This document shows, piece after piece, positions 6,657 through 14,773 of a DNA stretch of 24,577 nucleotides. A model generated the notes under the pieces. That model was given only the letters and a program-made list of their open reading frames with translations. It did no database searches and was not told the origin of the DNA. The stretch covers positions 1 to 24,577 of the forward strand of contig JBBSMX010000054.1 of the NCBI GenBank assembly GCA_038232935.1, given 5' to 3'. The stretch's first letter is position 1. Each line of letters opens with the position of its first letter. The position numbers were made by a program, and so were the translations under genes. The DNA is from JBBSMX01 sp038232935 (lineage in GTDB: Bacteria; Bacteroidota; Rhodothermia; Rhodothermales; JANQRZ01).

Positions 6657-8639
6657 ATGCCCACGTTCTCTCTTTCCCTCGTCCTGCTGCTCGCTGCGAC
6701 CGTCGCCGCGTGCTCCTCCGCGCCCCGCACCGTCGGCAAGCCGGCACGCCCCGGTATCGTCACGTCTCCCACGGCAGAGGTCGATCCGAGCGAGGAGGGC
6801 GAGCCTGATGTGGAGGATGCGCCCGTACAGGAGATCCCTGCGCCCACGCCGCCGGACTCCACGACGGACTTGAGTAGCCTCGACAACGAAGCGGTCCGTA
6901 CGCGTGCCGACGCCTTCCTCCAGCGGTACGACGCCGAGCTACAGCCGCTCTACTACGCGTCCTCCAAAGCGGAGTGGGAGGCCAACACCCACATCGTCGA
7001 GGGGGACACGACGGCCTCCGCCCGGGCGCGCGCCGCGAACGAAGCGCTCGCCGACTTCACCGGCCGCGTCACCACCATCGAGACGGCGCGCCGACTGCTG
7101 GAGCGCCGCGACGACCTCACCCCGCTCCAGGTTCGCCAGCTCGAGGCGGTGCTCTACGACGCTGCCGGCAATCCGCAGACGGTGCCCGACCTCGTCACGC
7201 GACGGATCGCTGCCGAGACGGCGCAGACCGAGCAGCTCTTCGGGTTCACCTTCCGGGTCGGCGGCGAGGAGGTCACCCCGAACGACATCGACCGCACGCT
7301 CCGCGAGTCCGACGACGTTGCCGAACGGCTCGCGGTGTGGGAGGCGTCGAAAGAGGTCGGGCCGACGCTCACCGACGGGCTGAAAACGCTCCGCAATCTC
7401 CGCAACGAGGTCGTGCAGGCGCTCGGCTACGACGACTATTTCCAGTATCAGGTCTCGGACTACGGGATGACGACGGACGAGATGCTGGCGACGATGGAGC
7501 GGCTCAACGAGGAGTTGCGCCCGCTCTACCGCGAACTGCACACGTGGGCACGCTATGAGCTGGCCGAGCGCTACGGCGAGCCGGTCCCCGACCAGATCCC
7601 GGCGCACTGGCTCCCGAACCGCTGGGGCCAGGACTGGAGCGCGCTCGTGGACGTCGAAGGACTCGACCTCGACGCCGCCCTCGCTGACATGGAGCCGGAG
7701 TGGCTCGTCGAACAGGCCGAGCGGTTCTACGTTTCGCTCGGCTTCGACGCGATGCCGAAGAGCTTCTACGAGCGGTCGTCGCTCTACCCGCTCTCGCCCG
7801 GCGCCGGGTACAAAAAGAACACGCACGCGAGCGCGTGGCACATGGACCTCGACCGAGACGTTCGCAGCCTAATGAGCGTCGAGGCCGACCGCGACTGGTA
7901 CGAGACGACGCACCACGAACTCGGCCACATCTATTACTACATGGCGTATTCGAACCCCGACGTGCCGCTCACCCTCCGGAAAGGGGCCAACCGCGCCTTC
8001 CACGAAGCCGTCGGGAGCCTGATGGGGCTGGCCGCGATGCAGCCGCGCTTTGTGGCCTCCATCGGTCTCATTGAGCCGGAGGAGGACAGGGGGCCGGACC
8101 CGGTTCAGGCGCTGCTCAAAGAAGCGCTCAACTACGTCGTGTTCATCCCGTGGAGCGCCGGCGTAATGACCGAGTGGGAGCACGACCTCTACGCCGACGA
8201 CCTCCCCGCCGAGCGGTGGAACCAGCGGTGGTGGGAGCTGGCCGAGGCGTACCAGGGCATCGTCCCGTCCGACCCCGACCGCGCCGCTCTCGGCACGGGC
8301 TACAACGACGCGGCTACGAAGACCCACATCAACAACGACGCCGCGCAGTACTACGACTACGCGCTCTCCTTCGTCATCCTCTTCCAACTCCACGAGCACA
8401 TCGCCCGCGACATTCTCAACGAGGACCCGCGCGACACCGACTACTACGGCCGCGAAGAGGTCGGCGACTTTCTCCGCGAGATCCTCACGCCGGGTGCGAC
8501 GGTGGACTGGCGAGCGCTGCTGCGAGAGACCGTCGGCAGCGACATCTCGGCGGAGCCGATGCTGGCGTACTTCGAGCCGCTGCGTGTGTGGCTCGCAGAG
8601 CAGAACGCGGGGCGGACGTACACGCTGCCGGAACTGTAG
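6657..8639 (+). CDS. M2-family peptidyl-dipeptidase A (ACE-like), predicted lipoprotein
   Basis: This 660-residue zinc metallopeptidase belongs to the angiotensin-converting-enzyme family, which removes dipeptides from peptide C-termini. The N-terminus is a lipoprotein signal with lipobox LAATVAAC (lipidated cysteine near residue 19), then a proline- and acid-rich linker to about residue 70, so the enzyme is probably tethered in the envelope. The zinc site HELGH lies at 420-424. The third ligand glutamate is in FHEAVG (E450) at the spacing normal for M2 enzymes. Flanking signatures such as HASAWHMDL, LRKGANRAFHEAVG and NNDAAQYYDYALSFV are present. Length and motifs indicate an intact gene. 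It is divergent from aroB and followed by a decayed gene, so no operon partner is obvious. A role in peptide scavenging is inferred. Confidence 0.9.
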   Translation: MPTFSLSLVLLLAATVAACSSAPRTVGKPARPGIVTSPTAEVDPSEEGEPDVEDAPVQEIPAPTPPDSTTDLSSLDNEAVRTRADAFLQRYDAELQPLYYASSKAEWEANTHIVEGDTTASARARAANEALADFTGRVTTIETARRLLERRDDLTPLQVRQLEAVLYDAAGNPQTVPDLVTRRIAAETAQTEQLFGFTFRVGGEEVTPNDIDRTLRESDDVAERLAVWEASKEVGPTLTDGLKTLRNLRNEVVQALGYDDYFQYQVSDYGMTTDEMLATMERLNEELRPLYRELHTWARYELAERYGEPVPDQIPAHWLPNRWGQDWSALVDVEGLDLDAALADMEPEWLVEQAERFYVSLGFDAMPKSFYERSSLYPLSPGAGYKKNTHASAWHMDLDRDVRSLMSVEADRDWYETTHHELGHIYYYMAYSNPDVPLTLRKGANRAFHEAVGSLMGLAAMQPRFVASIGLIEPEEDRGPDPVQALLKEALNYVVFIPWSAGVMTEWEHDLYADDLPAERWNQRWWELAEAYQGIVPSDPDRAALGTGYNDAATKTHINNDAAQYYDYALSFVILFQLHEHIARDILNEDPRDTDYYGREEVGDFLREILTPGATVDWRALLRETVGSDISAEPMLAYFEPLRVWLAEQNAGRTYTLPEL

Positions 8640-8686
8640 GCGAGCGCTCGGTATGGCGGGGGGACGCCCGTCTCCGAGGACGTGTT

Positions 8687-9326
8687 CGAATACGGCGCAT
8701 CTTCCGCTGGGCGGGCACCTTCCCGGCCTTTACCTACGAGCCGCTCGGCCCGCCGTGGTACGACCAGGTCCCGGTGCTCCACCTCACCACGGACACGTTC
8801 GCCCTCGACGGGCGCTCCGGCCGGCTCGACTCCTCGGCGGGTCTCGGCCACTGGTATGATGGGCTCACCCATGGCCGCGACGACCTGCCTGCGGAAGCCG
8901 TTGCTGAGGTCACCCGGTTGACAGAGGGCATCCTCGTTCGCCGTGCCGCGCTACGCCGAGCGAGCTGGGTGCCGCCTCCTGTTTCGGCCCAACCTCACCG
9001 AGCGATGGGTGGCCGTGCCGCCACCGTTCGAAGGCCGCACGCAGCCCATCGACCTCGACTACGCCTTTGCGGACACCGACACCGTTCGGTTCGACCTGCC
9101 GGCGGGGTACGAGATCGAGGCGCTTCCGGACCCGATGCGAGTCGAGACGCCCTTCGCCCGGTTCGAGATGACGGTCGAGGCGGACGGCGAGGGGCACCTC
9201 GTCTACGCCCGGCACGTCGAGGTTCAGGCGAGCCGGCTGCCGCCGGAGGACTACGACGCCTACCGGACCTTCGTCTCCTCCGTCGCCCGCGCCGACGAGG
9301 GGCAGGTCGTGCTCAAGCGGCGATAG
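8687..9326 (+). pseudogene. Remnant of a DUF3857/transglutaminase-like protein
   Basis: Two pieces of one protein type survive in different frames. The first (about 8687-8940) reads RIFRWAGTFPAFTYEPLGPP, then an LGHWYDGL region and AEAVAEVTRLTEGI. This matches the segment between the DUF3857 domain and the transglutaminase core of large periplasmic proteins common in Bacteroidota. The second (8943-9326, GTG-initiated if read alone, 127 residues) looks like the C-terminal DUF3858-type tail, with LPAGYEIEALPDP, a VYARHVEV strand and a closing region ending VVLKRR. The N-terminal domain and the catalytic Cys-His-Asp core that should lie between the pieces are absent, and the join changes frame. 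The most likely history is deletion and decay. Translation of the second piece as a small orphan protein cannot be excluded. Confidence 0.6.
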
Positions 9327-9463
9327 GGTGAAGCACGGGTTCAGATGAGGCGGGAGGTTGTGATAGCCCTGACGGTGGGTGGGGGAGACCGCCGTGTGAC
9401 CACCGGAACCCGTACTTTACACGACTCCCGAGCGCAGCCCAATCTAGCGCGGCGATCTCCACT

Positions 9464-9471
9464 GGTATACT
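9464..9471 (+). promoter_or_regulatory. Possible extended -10 element for the cyclase gene
   Basis: GGTATACT, preceded by T to give TGGTATACT, resembles an extended -10 box about 98 bases before the cyclase ATG. No good -35 hexamer is visible upstream. The rest of the 9327-9568 spacer shows no other recognisable element. Confidence 0.25.
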
Positions 9472-9568
9472 GGAATCGAGGAGCCGCTGCGATACGTTCC
9501 CTATCCTACTCCTGCGTCTTCCTTCTTCCTCCCGTGCCGACCGGGGCGAACCCTTCAGACCGAGTATC

Positions 9569-10504
9569 ATGAGCCCGTTTGAGGAGCAAGCCGCGCCGAA
9601 CGTGAAGCCGTCGCGCGCCATCTTGTTTGCGGACGTGTGCAAGAGCACCCAGCTGTTCGAGCAGCACGGCAACGCGCGGGCGTTGCAGATTGTCGGCCAC
9701 GCGCTCCGGGTCCTCTCGGACCTGACGTTCCAGCACGGAGGCCGCGTCGTGAAGACCATCGGGGACGAGGTGATGTCCACGTTTCCCGAGGCACCGGCCG
9801 CCGCCGAGGCCGCGCGGGCCATGCAGCGCGCCATCAAGGACGACCTGTCGCTGGCGCAGCTCGGGGTACGCATCAAGATCGGGTTGCACTTCGGGGAGGT
9901 CATCCTGGAGGAGGGAGACGTCTACGGCGATGCCGTGAACGTGGCGGCCCGGATGACCAGCCTCACGAAGGCCGATCAGATCATCACGACGCAGGCAACC
10001 GTCGACCGCTTTCCGCCCGAGCAGCAGCGGCGCACGCGCGGCCTCGGGCATGTGAGGGTACGCGGCAAGGCACACCCCATCGAGATCTGCGAGGTGCTAT
10101 GGCACCAGGATCCGGCCGTCCTCACCACGATCGCGGGCCCGTCGTGGAAGGATGTCCAGAAAAAGGATGTCCAGAAAGAGGAGGAGGGCAGACTCGTCCT
10201 GGAGTACGGCCCCGAGCGGTTCGTCGTTGATCCGCGCGCTTCGTCCTTCAAGATGGGACGGGGCGACGAGAACAACCTGGTCATCGAGAGGCAGAGCGTG
10301 TCCCGAATCCACGCCACGATCGAGTGCAGCGGAGGCTACTTCGTCCTCACCGACTGCAGCACGAATGGGACCTACTTGCGGATGGGTGCGGAGGAGATGT
10401 TCCTCCACCGGAATCAGGTCCACCTCCTCCGAGAGGGGGCCTTCAGCCTAGGGCAGGCGCTCTCGGACGATACGGCTGCGCTCGTCCACTACCGGTGCGA
10501 GTAG
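9569..10504 (+). CDS. Class III adenylate/guanylate cyclase fused to an FHA domain
   Basis: The 311-residue soluble protein joins a cyclase homology domain (about 15-180) to a forkhead-associated domain (about 208-300). The cyclase half keeps both metal-binding aspartates (D22 in LFADVCKST and D66 in KTIGDEVM), a lysine at the usual adenine-specifying position (K63), an aspartate D117 in GDVYGDAVNVAARM, and the transition-state N124 and R128. It should therefore be active and is more likely to make cAMP than cGMP. The FHA half shows MGRGDENNLVI, SVSRIHA and DCSTNGTY, the loops that read phosphothreonine. No membrane segment or signal peptide is present. A lysine-rich linker (KDVQKKDVQKEEE) with a short KDVQK duplication joins the halves. 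The architecture suggests a cyclase controlled by Ser/Thr phosphorylation, which is inference. The partner kinase is not in the window. Confidence 0.87.
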   Translation: MSPFEEQAAPNVKPSRAILFADVCKSTQLFEQHGNARALQIVGHALRVLSDLTFQHGGRVVKTIGDEVMSTFPEAPAAAEAARAMQRAIKDDLSLAQLGVRIKIGLHFGEVILEEGDVYGDAVNVAARMTSLTKADQIITTQATVDRFPPEQQRRTRGLGHVRVRGKAHPIEICEVLWHQDPAVLTTIAGPSWKDVQKKDVQKEEEGRLVLEYGPERFVVDPRASSFKMGRGDENNLVIERQSVSRIHATIECSGGYFVLTDCSTNGTYLRMGAEEMFLHRNQVHLLREGAFSLGQALSDDTAALVHYRCE

Positions 10505-10596
10505 GGGATGGCGGGGTTCGCTGTGGAACGCACGGCGTGAGCCCTACGTTTGCCCTATGCACCTCCCACTCACACTCACCTCAAGACCACACACCC

Positions 10597-11070
10597 ATGG
10601 GACTCCTAGATTTCCTCAAAGACGCCGGCGACGACCTGTTCGGCGGCAAGAAAGGTGACGAAGCCGACGTCATCCGCAAGAAGATCGAGAAGGAACTCGG
10701 CAGCAACGTCGAGAACGTCGGCGTGCTCTACAACGACGGCCGCGTCGAACTGCATGGCAAGGCGAAGTCGCAGGCGGCGAAGGAGAAGGCCGCGCTTCTC
10801 GCTGGCAACGTCAAAGGCGTCCGGTCCGTCGTCGACGACGGGCTGACGGTGGCGGGCCAACAGACCGCCACCGCGACGCCTACCGCTACTACGACTGCGA
10901 CCACGCAGTACTACACCATCGAAAAGGGCGACACCCTCTCGAAGATCGCCGATCGTTTCTACGGCGATCCGCAGAAGTACAAAGACCTCTTCGACGCCAA
11001 CCGCGAGGTCATCCAGGACCCGGACAAGATCTACCCCGGCCAGAAGATCCGCGTCCCGGCCGCTTCGTAA
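10597..11070 (+). CDS. kbp: BON-LysM protein, Kbp/YgaU-like
   Basis: The 157-residue product has the order of E. coli Kbp (YgaU). It begins with MGLLDFLKDAGDDLF, continues with a BON domain (about 22-86, including GRVELHGKAKSQ and VKGVRSVVDDGL), then a Thr/Ala-rich linker (88-103) and a C-terminal LysM domain (105-153, YYTIEKGDTLSKIADRFYGD to KIYPGQKIRVP). The E. coli homologue is a cytoplasmic potassium-binding protein induced by salt and osmotic stress. No signal peptide is seen here, in agreement. The ATG at 10597 was chosen because it starts the family-typical N-terminus, while the longer upstream frame has no family similarity and overlaps the cyclase gene. The gene ends ahead of a strong hairpin. 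Confidence 0.9.
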   Translation: MGLLDFLKDAGDDLFGGKKGDEADVIRKKIEKELGSNVENVGVLYNDGRVELHGKAKSQAAKEKAALLAGNVKGVRSVVDDGLTVAGQQTATATPTATTTATTQYYTIEKGDTLSKIADRFYGDPQKYKDLFDANREVIQDPDKIYPGQKIRVPAAS

Positions 11071-11089
11071 CCGCTGAAAACGTGCTGTC

Positions 11090-11125
11090 ACGTGGCGCTC
11101 TGGCCCCCCGGTCGGAGCGCCACGT
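11090..11125. terminator. Bidirectional terminator-like hairpin between convergent genes
   Basis: A perfect 11-base stem (ACGTGGCGCTC at 11090-11100, GAGCGCCACGT at 11115-11125) with a 14-base loop lies between the stops of the Kbp-like gene and the convergent response-regulator gene. There is no strong T-run on either side, but its position and stability suit a terminator for both transcripts. Confidence 0.65.
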
Positions 11126-11139
11126 CAGTGTATGACCAC

Positions 11140-11988
11140 TCAGCCGAGGCGGCCGGCGATGCTCTCGAGGCTGTCGCGGTAGGACCGGCTCAGCTTGAGT
11201 TGCGTCCCGTCGTCAAGGAGCACGATGTACTCGCCGTGGAAATAGGAGCGCAGCTCCCGCACCCGCTCGCGGTTGACGATCGTCGAGCGGTGGATGCGGA
11301 CGAACCGCTCGGCGTCGAGCTGCTCGGCGAGGTTGGTGAGCGTCTCGCGGATGAGGTGCGTCTTCGCCCCGACGTGCAGCCGCGCGTAGACGCCCGCGCC
11401 CTCGATCCAATCGATATCCTCCACCTTCACGATGAGGATGCGGTCGCCGGAGCGGATGGCGAGGCGGTCCGTGGGTTGGGGGTGCTCGGCGACGAGTTCG
11501 ACGGGCTCGCTCCGATCCTCCTGCACGGTGCGCAGCAGGGCGAGCAGGCGGCGGCTGAGGCCGGCGAGGTGGCCGCGCTCGATCCGCGCCTTCGCCCGCT
11601 GAAGGGCGATCTCGAAGCGCTCGTCGTCGAACGGCTTGAGGAGGTAATCGACGGCGTGGAGCTCGAAGGCGCGAAGGGCGTGCTGGTCGTAGGCCGTCAC
11701 GAAGATCACCGCCGGCAGGGCGTCGGGGTCGAGCGCTTCGAGCAGGTCCAGCCCGCTCAGTTCCGGCATCTGTACATCGAGCAGCACGAGGTCGGGCTCC
11801 TCGGACCGGATAGCGGCGAGCGCCTCTTTCCCGTTCGCGCATTCGCCGACGGCTTCGAACCCGTCCTGCTCGCGCAGCAGCTTGGCGATGCGCTTGCGGG
11901 CAGGCGGTTCGTCGTCCACGATGAGAACGCGAATCGGGCGATCGAGCGTGTGCGGTTCGGCCAGCACGGGCAGGGAGGATGAAGTCAT
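11140..11988 (-). CDS. LytTR-family response regulator
   Basis: The 282-residue protein is a LytR/AlgR-type transcription factor. The receiver domain (about 19-137) has the acidic pocket D25/D26, phospho-acceptor D71 in LVLLDVQMPELSG, T98 in FVTAYD and K118 in LLKPFD. The LytTR DNA-binding domain (about 178-280) includes ILIVKVEDIDWIEG, HLIRETL, FVRIHRSTIVN and the QLKLSRSYRDSL end. LytTR regulators bind short direct repeats upstream of targets, often envelope or secretion genes. Those targets are not evident here. Its ATG (11988-11986) overlaps the stop of the upstream kinase gene as ATGA, so the two are translationally coupled and form one system. The stop is followed by the shared hairpin at 11090-11125. 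Confidence 0.93.
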   Translation of the reverse strand: MTSSSLPVLAEPHTLDRPIRVLIVDDEPPARKRIAKLLREQDGFEAVGECANGKEALAAIRSEEPDLVLLDVQMPELSGLDLLEALDPDALPAVIFVTAYDQHALRAFELHAVDYLLKPFDDERFEIALQRAKARIERGHLAGLSRRLLALLRTVQEDRSEPVELVAEHPQPTDRLAIRSGDRILIVKVEDIDWIEGAGVYARLHVGAKTHLIRETLTNLAEQLDAERFVRIHRSTIVNRERVRELRSYFHGEYIVLLDDGTQLKLSRSYRDSLESIAGRLG

Positions 11989-13133
11989 GCGGGGACGAAG
12001 GTCGGAGATGTGTGGAAGGGCAGCGTGAGGTGGACGGTGAGGCCGTGGCCGGGGCGGCTGCGAAGCGAAAGCTGGTGGGCGTCGCCGTAGAGCCGGTCGA
12101 GCCGCTCGCGCGTGTTGCGCAGCCCGAGCCCGCCGCGCGTCGGCCCGCCGGTCGGTGCGCCGTCACCGGCGGCGTGGGGGACGGGAAGTCCGGGTCCGTC
12201 ATCCTCGACCGAGAGTTGGAGCGTAGCCCCGTTGGGATGGGCGCGGATCGTGACGTGGCCCGGCCCGGCGAACGGCGCCACGCCGTGCTTGATCGCGTTC
12301 TCGACGAGCGGCTGGAGGATCAGGTTCGGCACGAACGCGTCGAGCGCGGCGTCGTCCACGTCGATCTCCACCGTCAGCCGGTCGCCGAAGCGGACGCGCT
12401 CGATCTGGAGGTAGCGGTCGAGGAAGGCGAGCTCCTGTTCGAGCGGGACCTCCTGCTCGCCGACGCTGTCGAGCGAGAGGCGGAGGAGGTCCGAGAGGTC
12501 CACGAGCATCCGGCGGGCGCGCTTCACGTCGTCGTCCATGAGCGACGAGATCGCGTGGAGCGTGTTGAAGAGGAAGTGGGGGTTGAGCTGCATCCGCAGC
12601 GCCGCGACCTGTGCCTGCGCGAGCTGGCCTTCGAGCTGGGCCGCGCGGAGTTCGCGCTCCAGATACTGCTGCCGGTAGGTGAGCGCGTGGAGGACGGCCG
12701 CGACCGCCGTGTAGAAGATGAGGTCGAGGAAGAGCGTCCGGGTCTGGAGCATCTTGAACTCCACGAGCGCATCGTAGGGATGGCCGAGGAACGCCTCGAA
12801 CGGGCCGCGCAGCCCGAAGTACGCGAGCGTGGTGCAGAGGCTGACTGCGAGCGCGGCACCGAGGTGGAGGAACGCGTGGGGCACGGCCTGCCGCCCGGCC
12901 ACCGGGAAGCGCTGGACGAGCCGGAGGATGGCGGGCGTCGCCAGCGCCCACAGGTTGAATATGACGAGGTTCCACCCGATCCGGTCCCATTCGAGCGGGG
13001 TGTCGACGAGCTTGTACGTCAGCAGGTACTGCGCCGTCGCCACGAGCCAGACGCCGTTCCAGACCGCGAAGATGACGGCGGGCCGGATCGAGGGCGTCGA
13101 GCGCAGGAGGGACGGGGAGAGGGTGTCTGCCAT
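11985..13133 (-). CDS. LytS/YehU-type sensor histidine kinase
   Basis: From the chosen ATG the protein has 382 residues. Four hydrophobic segments (about 17-39, 54-74, 86-107 and 134-152) form the membrane sensor without a separate periplasmic domain. A short coiled coil (about 153-182) leads to the His_kinase domain with phospho-acceptor H186 in LNPHFLFNTLHAI. The ATPase part has an N-box VENAIKHG (N279), DDGPG (311-315) and GGLGLRNTRERL. Cells use such kinases to phosphorylate the LytTR regulator encoded immediately downstream and overlapping by four bases. Upstream in-frame ATGs at 13148 and 13229 exist, but the added residues are charged and unlike the family, so the ATG at 13133 is preferred. 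The signal sensed cannot be deduced. Confidence 0.9.
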   Translation of the reverse strand: MADTLSPSLLRSTPSIRPAVIFAVWNGVWLVATAQYLLTYKLVDTPLEWDRIGWNLVIFNLWALATPAILRLVQRFPVAGRQAVPHAFLHLGAALAVSLCTTLAYFGLRGPFEAFLGHPYDALVEFKMLQTRTLFLDLIFYTAVAAVLHALTYRQQYLERELRAAQLEGQLAQAQVAALRMQLNPHFLFNTLHAISSLMDDDVKRARRMLVDLSDLLRLSLDSVGEQEVPLEQELAFLDRYLQIERVRFGDRLTVEIDVDDAALDAFVPNLILQPLVENAIKHGVAPFAGPGHVTIRAHPNGATLQLSVEDDGPGLPVPHAAGDGAPTGGPTRGGLGLRNTRERLDRLYGDAHQLSLRSRPGHGLTVHLTLPFHTSPTFVPA

Positions 13134-13344
13134 CGAGGGTATCAGCATCGGAGGGCGAAACCGAAGGATACCACACCCCGCTCGCCGCTCGTCGTCCGAA
13201 AGATGCAACTGGGCTCGCCCCCGTTGCAAGCAGGTTGCGGTGCGGGGCTTCGAAAGCGCAGCGCGGGCTACGGAGCAGCGGCGGTGATCGGAGACAGTTG
13301 CCCACGTTCTTATCTAGAGCCTCACTGAGATAGACAACATATAT

Positions 13345-14520
13345 TTAACGGGATGCAAATGCTACTGCATTTCCTCCCCACAAGCTCCTAATCGCTCGCT
13401 GCAATCTCATACTTCTTTTGATGCCATCCCAATAAGATGCTCTGTGGTCGTCATTGCTAACAAAATAGCCTGCATCATTAACATGCAATAGACCAGCGGC
13501 CTTGACCGACCTGATGGTGTCTATTGCATTATCCAAGTCAACCCTGCAGGCCTGCACTAGAAGCAATCCCCAATAGGGGTTATGGCGTCCTCCTAAGCTA
13601 TAGCGTTTTCCGTGCAGGGAATATGATCTCCCAGGTATCCTATATCCTTGAACGGTTACCTGATCACCCATGTTAACAGAGGGATGCATCTCTATTGCTT
13701 GCCTGAAGAGACGTTCGGCTTTCGTTAGTTCTTGTTTTACAATGAGTGAATTAATGTTACAAGTATACAACTCGATAATTTGCCATCCAGTAACAGTGCG
13801 CGCTATCCAAGTATCCTCGATAGGGGTTTCCATACCTAACACGTAATGGCTAACACTCCTAGTTTCAGGCGCTGTAGATGTCTCAGCCTCAGTTGCTGCC
13901 TTATCCTGATTAATCATCTCTAAAACTCGCTCTATGGGAACTGCGAAGTTGAGGTTTTGACCACCAGCGTAGGTTGCAGTTGTAATTCCTACGACTCGTC
14001 CCATGGTATCGAAAAGGGGGCCACCGCTACTTCCGGGTGAAATAGGAGCGGTTATCTGGATTAAATCACCTTTACCTGCAAGCATTCTCCTCCCACTCAC
14101 TATACCAATCGATAGGCTGGCTTCGAAGCCAAGAGGATTGCCAATCGCTATAATATCCTCACCTATTGCTAAATCATCCGAGGAGCCCAAGACAACACTG
14201 TTGTATGAAGCAGGAACAATATTAAGTAACGCTATGTCGTTTCTTGGTTGAATTCTAGATACCTTACCTGTCATCCGCCTACCGTTTACTTTTACTGTAA
14301 CACGGGCATGGCTTTCCACGACATGGTAATTAGTAACCACGATTCCATCGTCCGATATTATAAAACCTGAACCGCTACCCTCTGGTGTTTCGATGCTTAC
14401 TACTGCACTAGAATAATCAGCATATACCTCGGCGGGTGAACGCTTTTGAGCTGAAGCTCTTTGGACTGTTAATGAAATGATTATCATAATCAACATGATA
14501 ATATGGATATTCCTTGACAC
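13345..14520 (-). CDS. Secreted trypsin-like serine protease (HtrA/S1C type) on AT-rich DNA
   Basis: This 391-residue protein has a signal peptide (1-24, cut after QRASA) and a trypsin-like domain. The catalytic triad is H66 in VVTNYHVVES, D95 in RNDIALLN and S165 in SPGSSGGPLF, with the GSGSGFIISDDGIVVTN entry typical of HtrA-like proteases. No PDZ domain follows. Instead residues about 230-391 form a tail I do not recognise, with a short helical stretch (KAERLFRQAIEMHPSVNMG) reminiscent of a single TPR. Start is GTG at 14520; a later ATG at 14496 would leave only a very short signal sequence. Base composition is strikingly AT-rich compared with both neighbours, and codons such as ATA and AGA are frequent. 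This points to recent horizontal transfer of a single-gene island. No partner gene is adjacent. Confidence 0.85.
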   Translation of the reverse strand: MSRNIHIIMLIMIIISLTVQRASAQKRSPAEVYADYSSAVVSIETPEGSGSGFIISDDGIVVTNYHVVESHARVTVKVNGRRMTGKVSRIQPRNDIALLNIVPASYNSVVLGSSDDLAIGEDIIAIGNPLGFEASLSIGIVSGRRMLAGKGDLIQITAPISPGSSGGPLFDTMGRVVGITTATYAGGQNLNFAVPIERVLEMINQDKAATEAETSTAPETRSVSHYVLGMETPIEDTWIARTVTGWQIIELYTCNINSLIVKQELTKAERLFRQAIEMHPSVNMGDQVTVQGYRIPGRSYSLHGKRYSLGGRHNPYWGLLLVQACRVDLDNAIDTIRSVKAAGLLHVNDAGYFVSNDDHRASYWDGIKRSMRLQRAIRSLWGGNAVAFASR

Positions 14521-14773
14521 TTAATATTCTCGTCTAATGTTGGATATTTTTGCGCTAATAATCACTCGGGAGGGAGAGGGATTCTATGGCCTGCTATCGT
14601 ATTGCGGCTTAGAGTAGGGAAGTCCAGGAGAGACTGATGGTTTGCGGCTCAGCACGATCTAAATAGGAGCATCTCATTTGTTTCGTAACGTCTAGCTCAC
14701 GGCCAAGCTTCCACATTAGGGACTGTAGTTTATCCACAGCAGGAAGCAACTTTGTAATGACTGAGCGAACCCA
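14521..14773. other. AT-rich intergenic stretch upstream of the protease
   Basis: Between the protease start and the accD stop lie about 250 bases of mixed composition, AT-rich near the protease and again near 14650-14760. I see no coding frame, RNA gene or clear repeat in it. The protease promoter is expected here, read on the minus strand, but no convincing box pair stands out. The right-hand edge of the AT-rich island lies near 14760. Confidence 0.5.

Noticed and set aside
8150..9331. Long open frame overlapping the end of the M2 dipeptidase gene
   Set aside because: Its first half is an out-of-frame shadow of the dipeptidase. Only the part from about 8687 has protein-like similarity, and that was reported as a pseudogene piece.
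11979..13328. 449-residue plus-strand frame opposite the histidine kinase
   Set aside because: Low-complexity Glu/Val/Arg-rich shadow. The minus strand shows all kinase motifs.
13305..14705. TCTAG..CTCAC-like strings at both ends of the AT-rich island as attachment sites
   Set aside because: The match is short, contains a gap and does not coincide exactly with the composition changes, so chance is sufficient.
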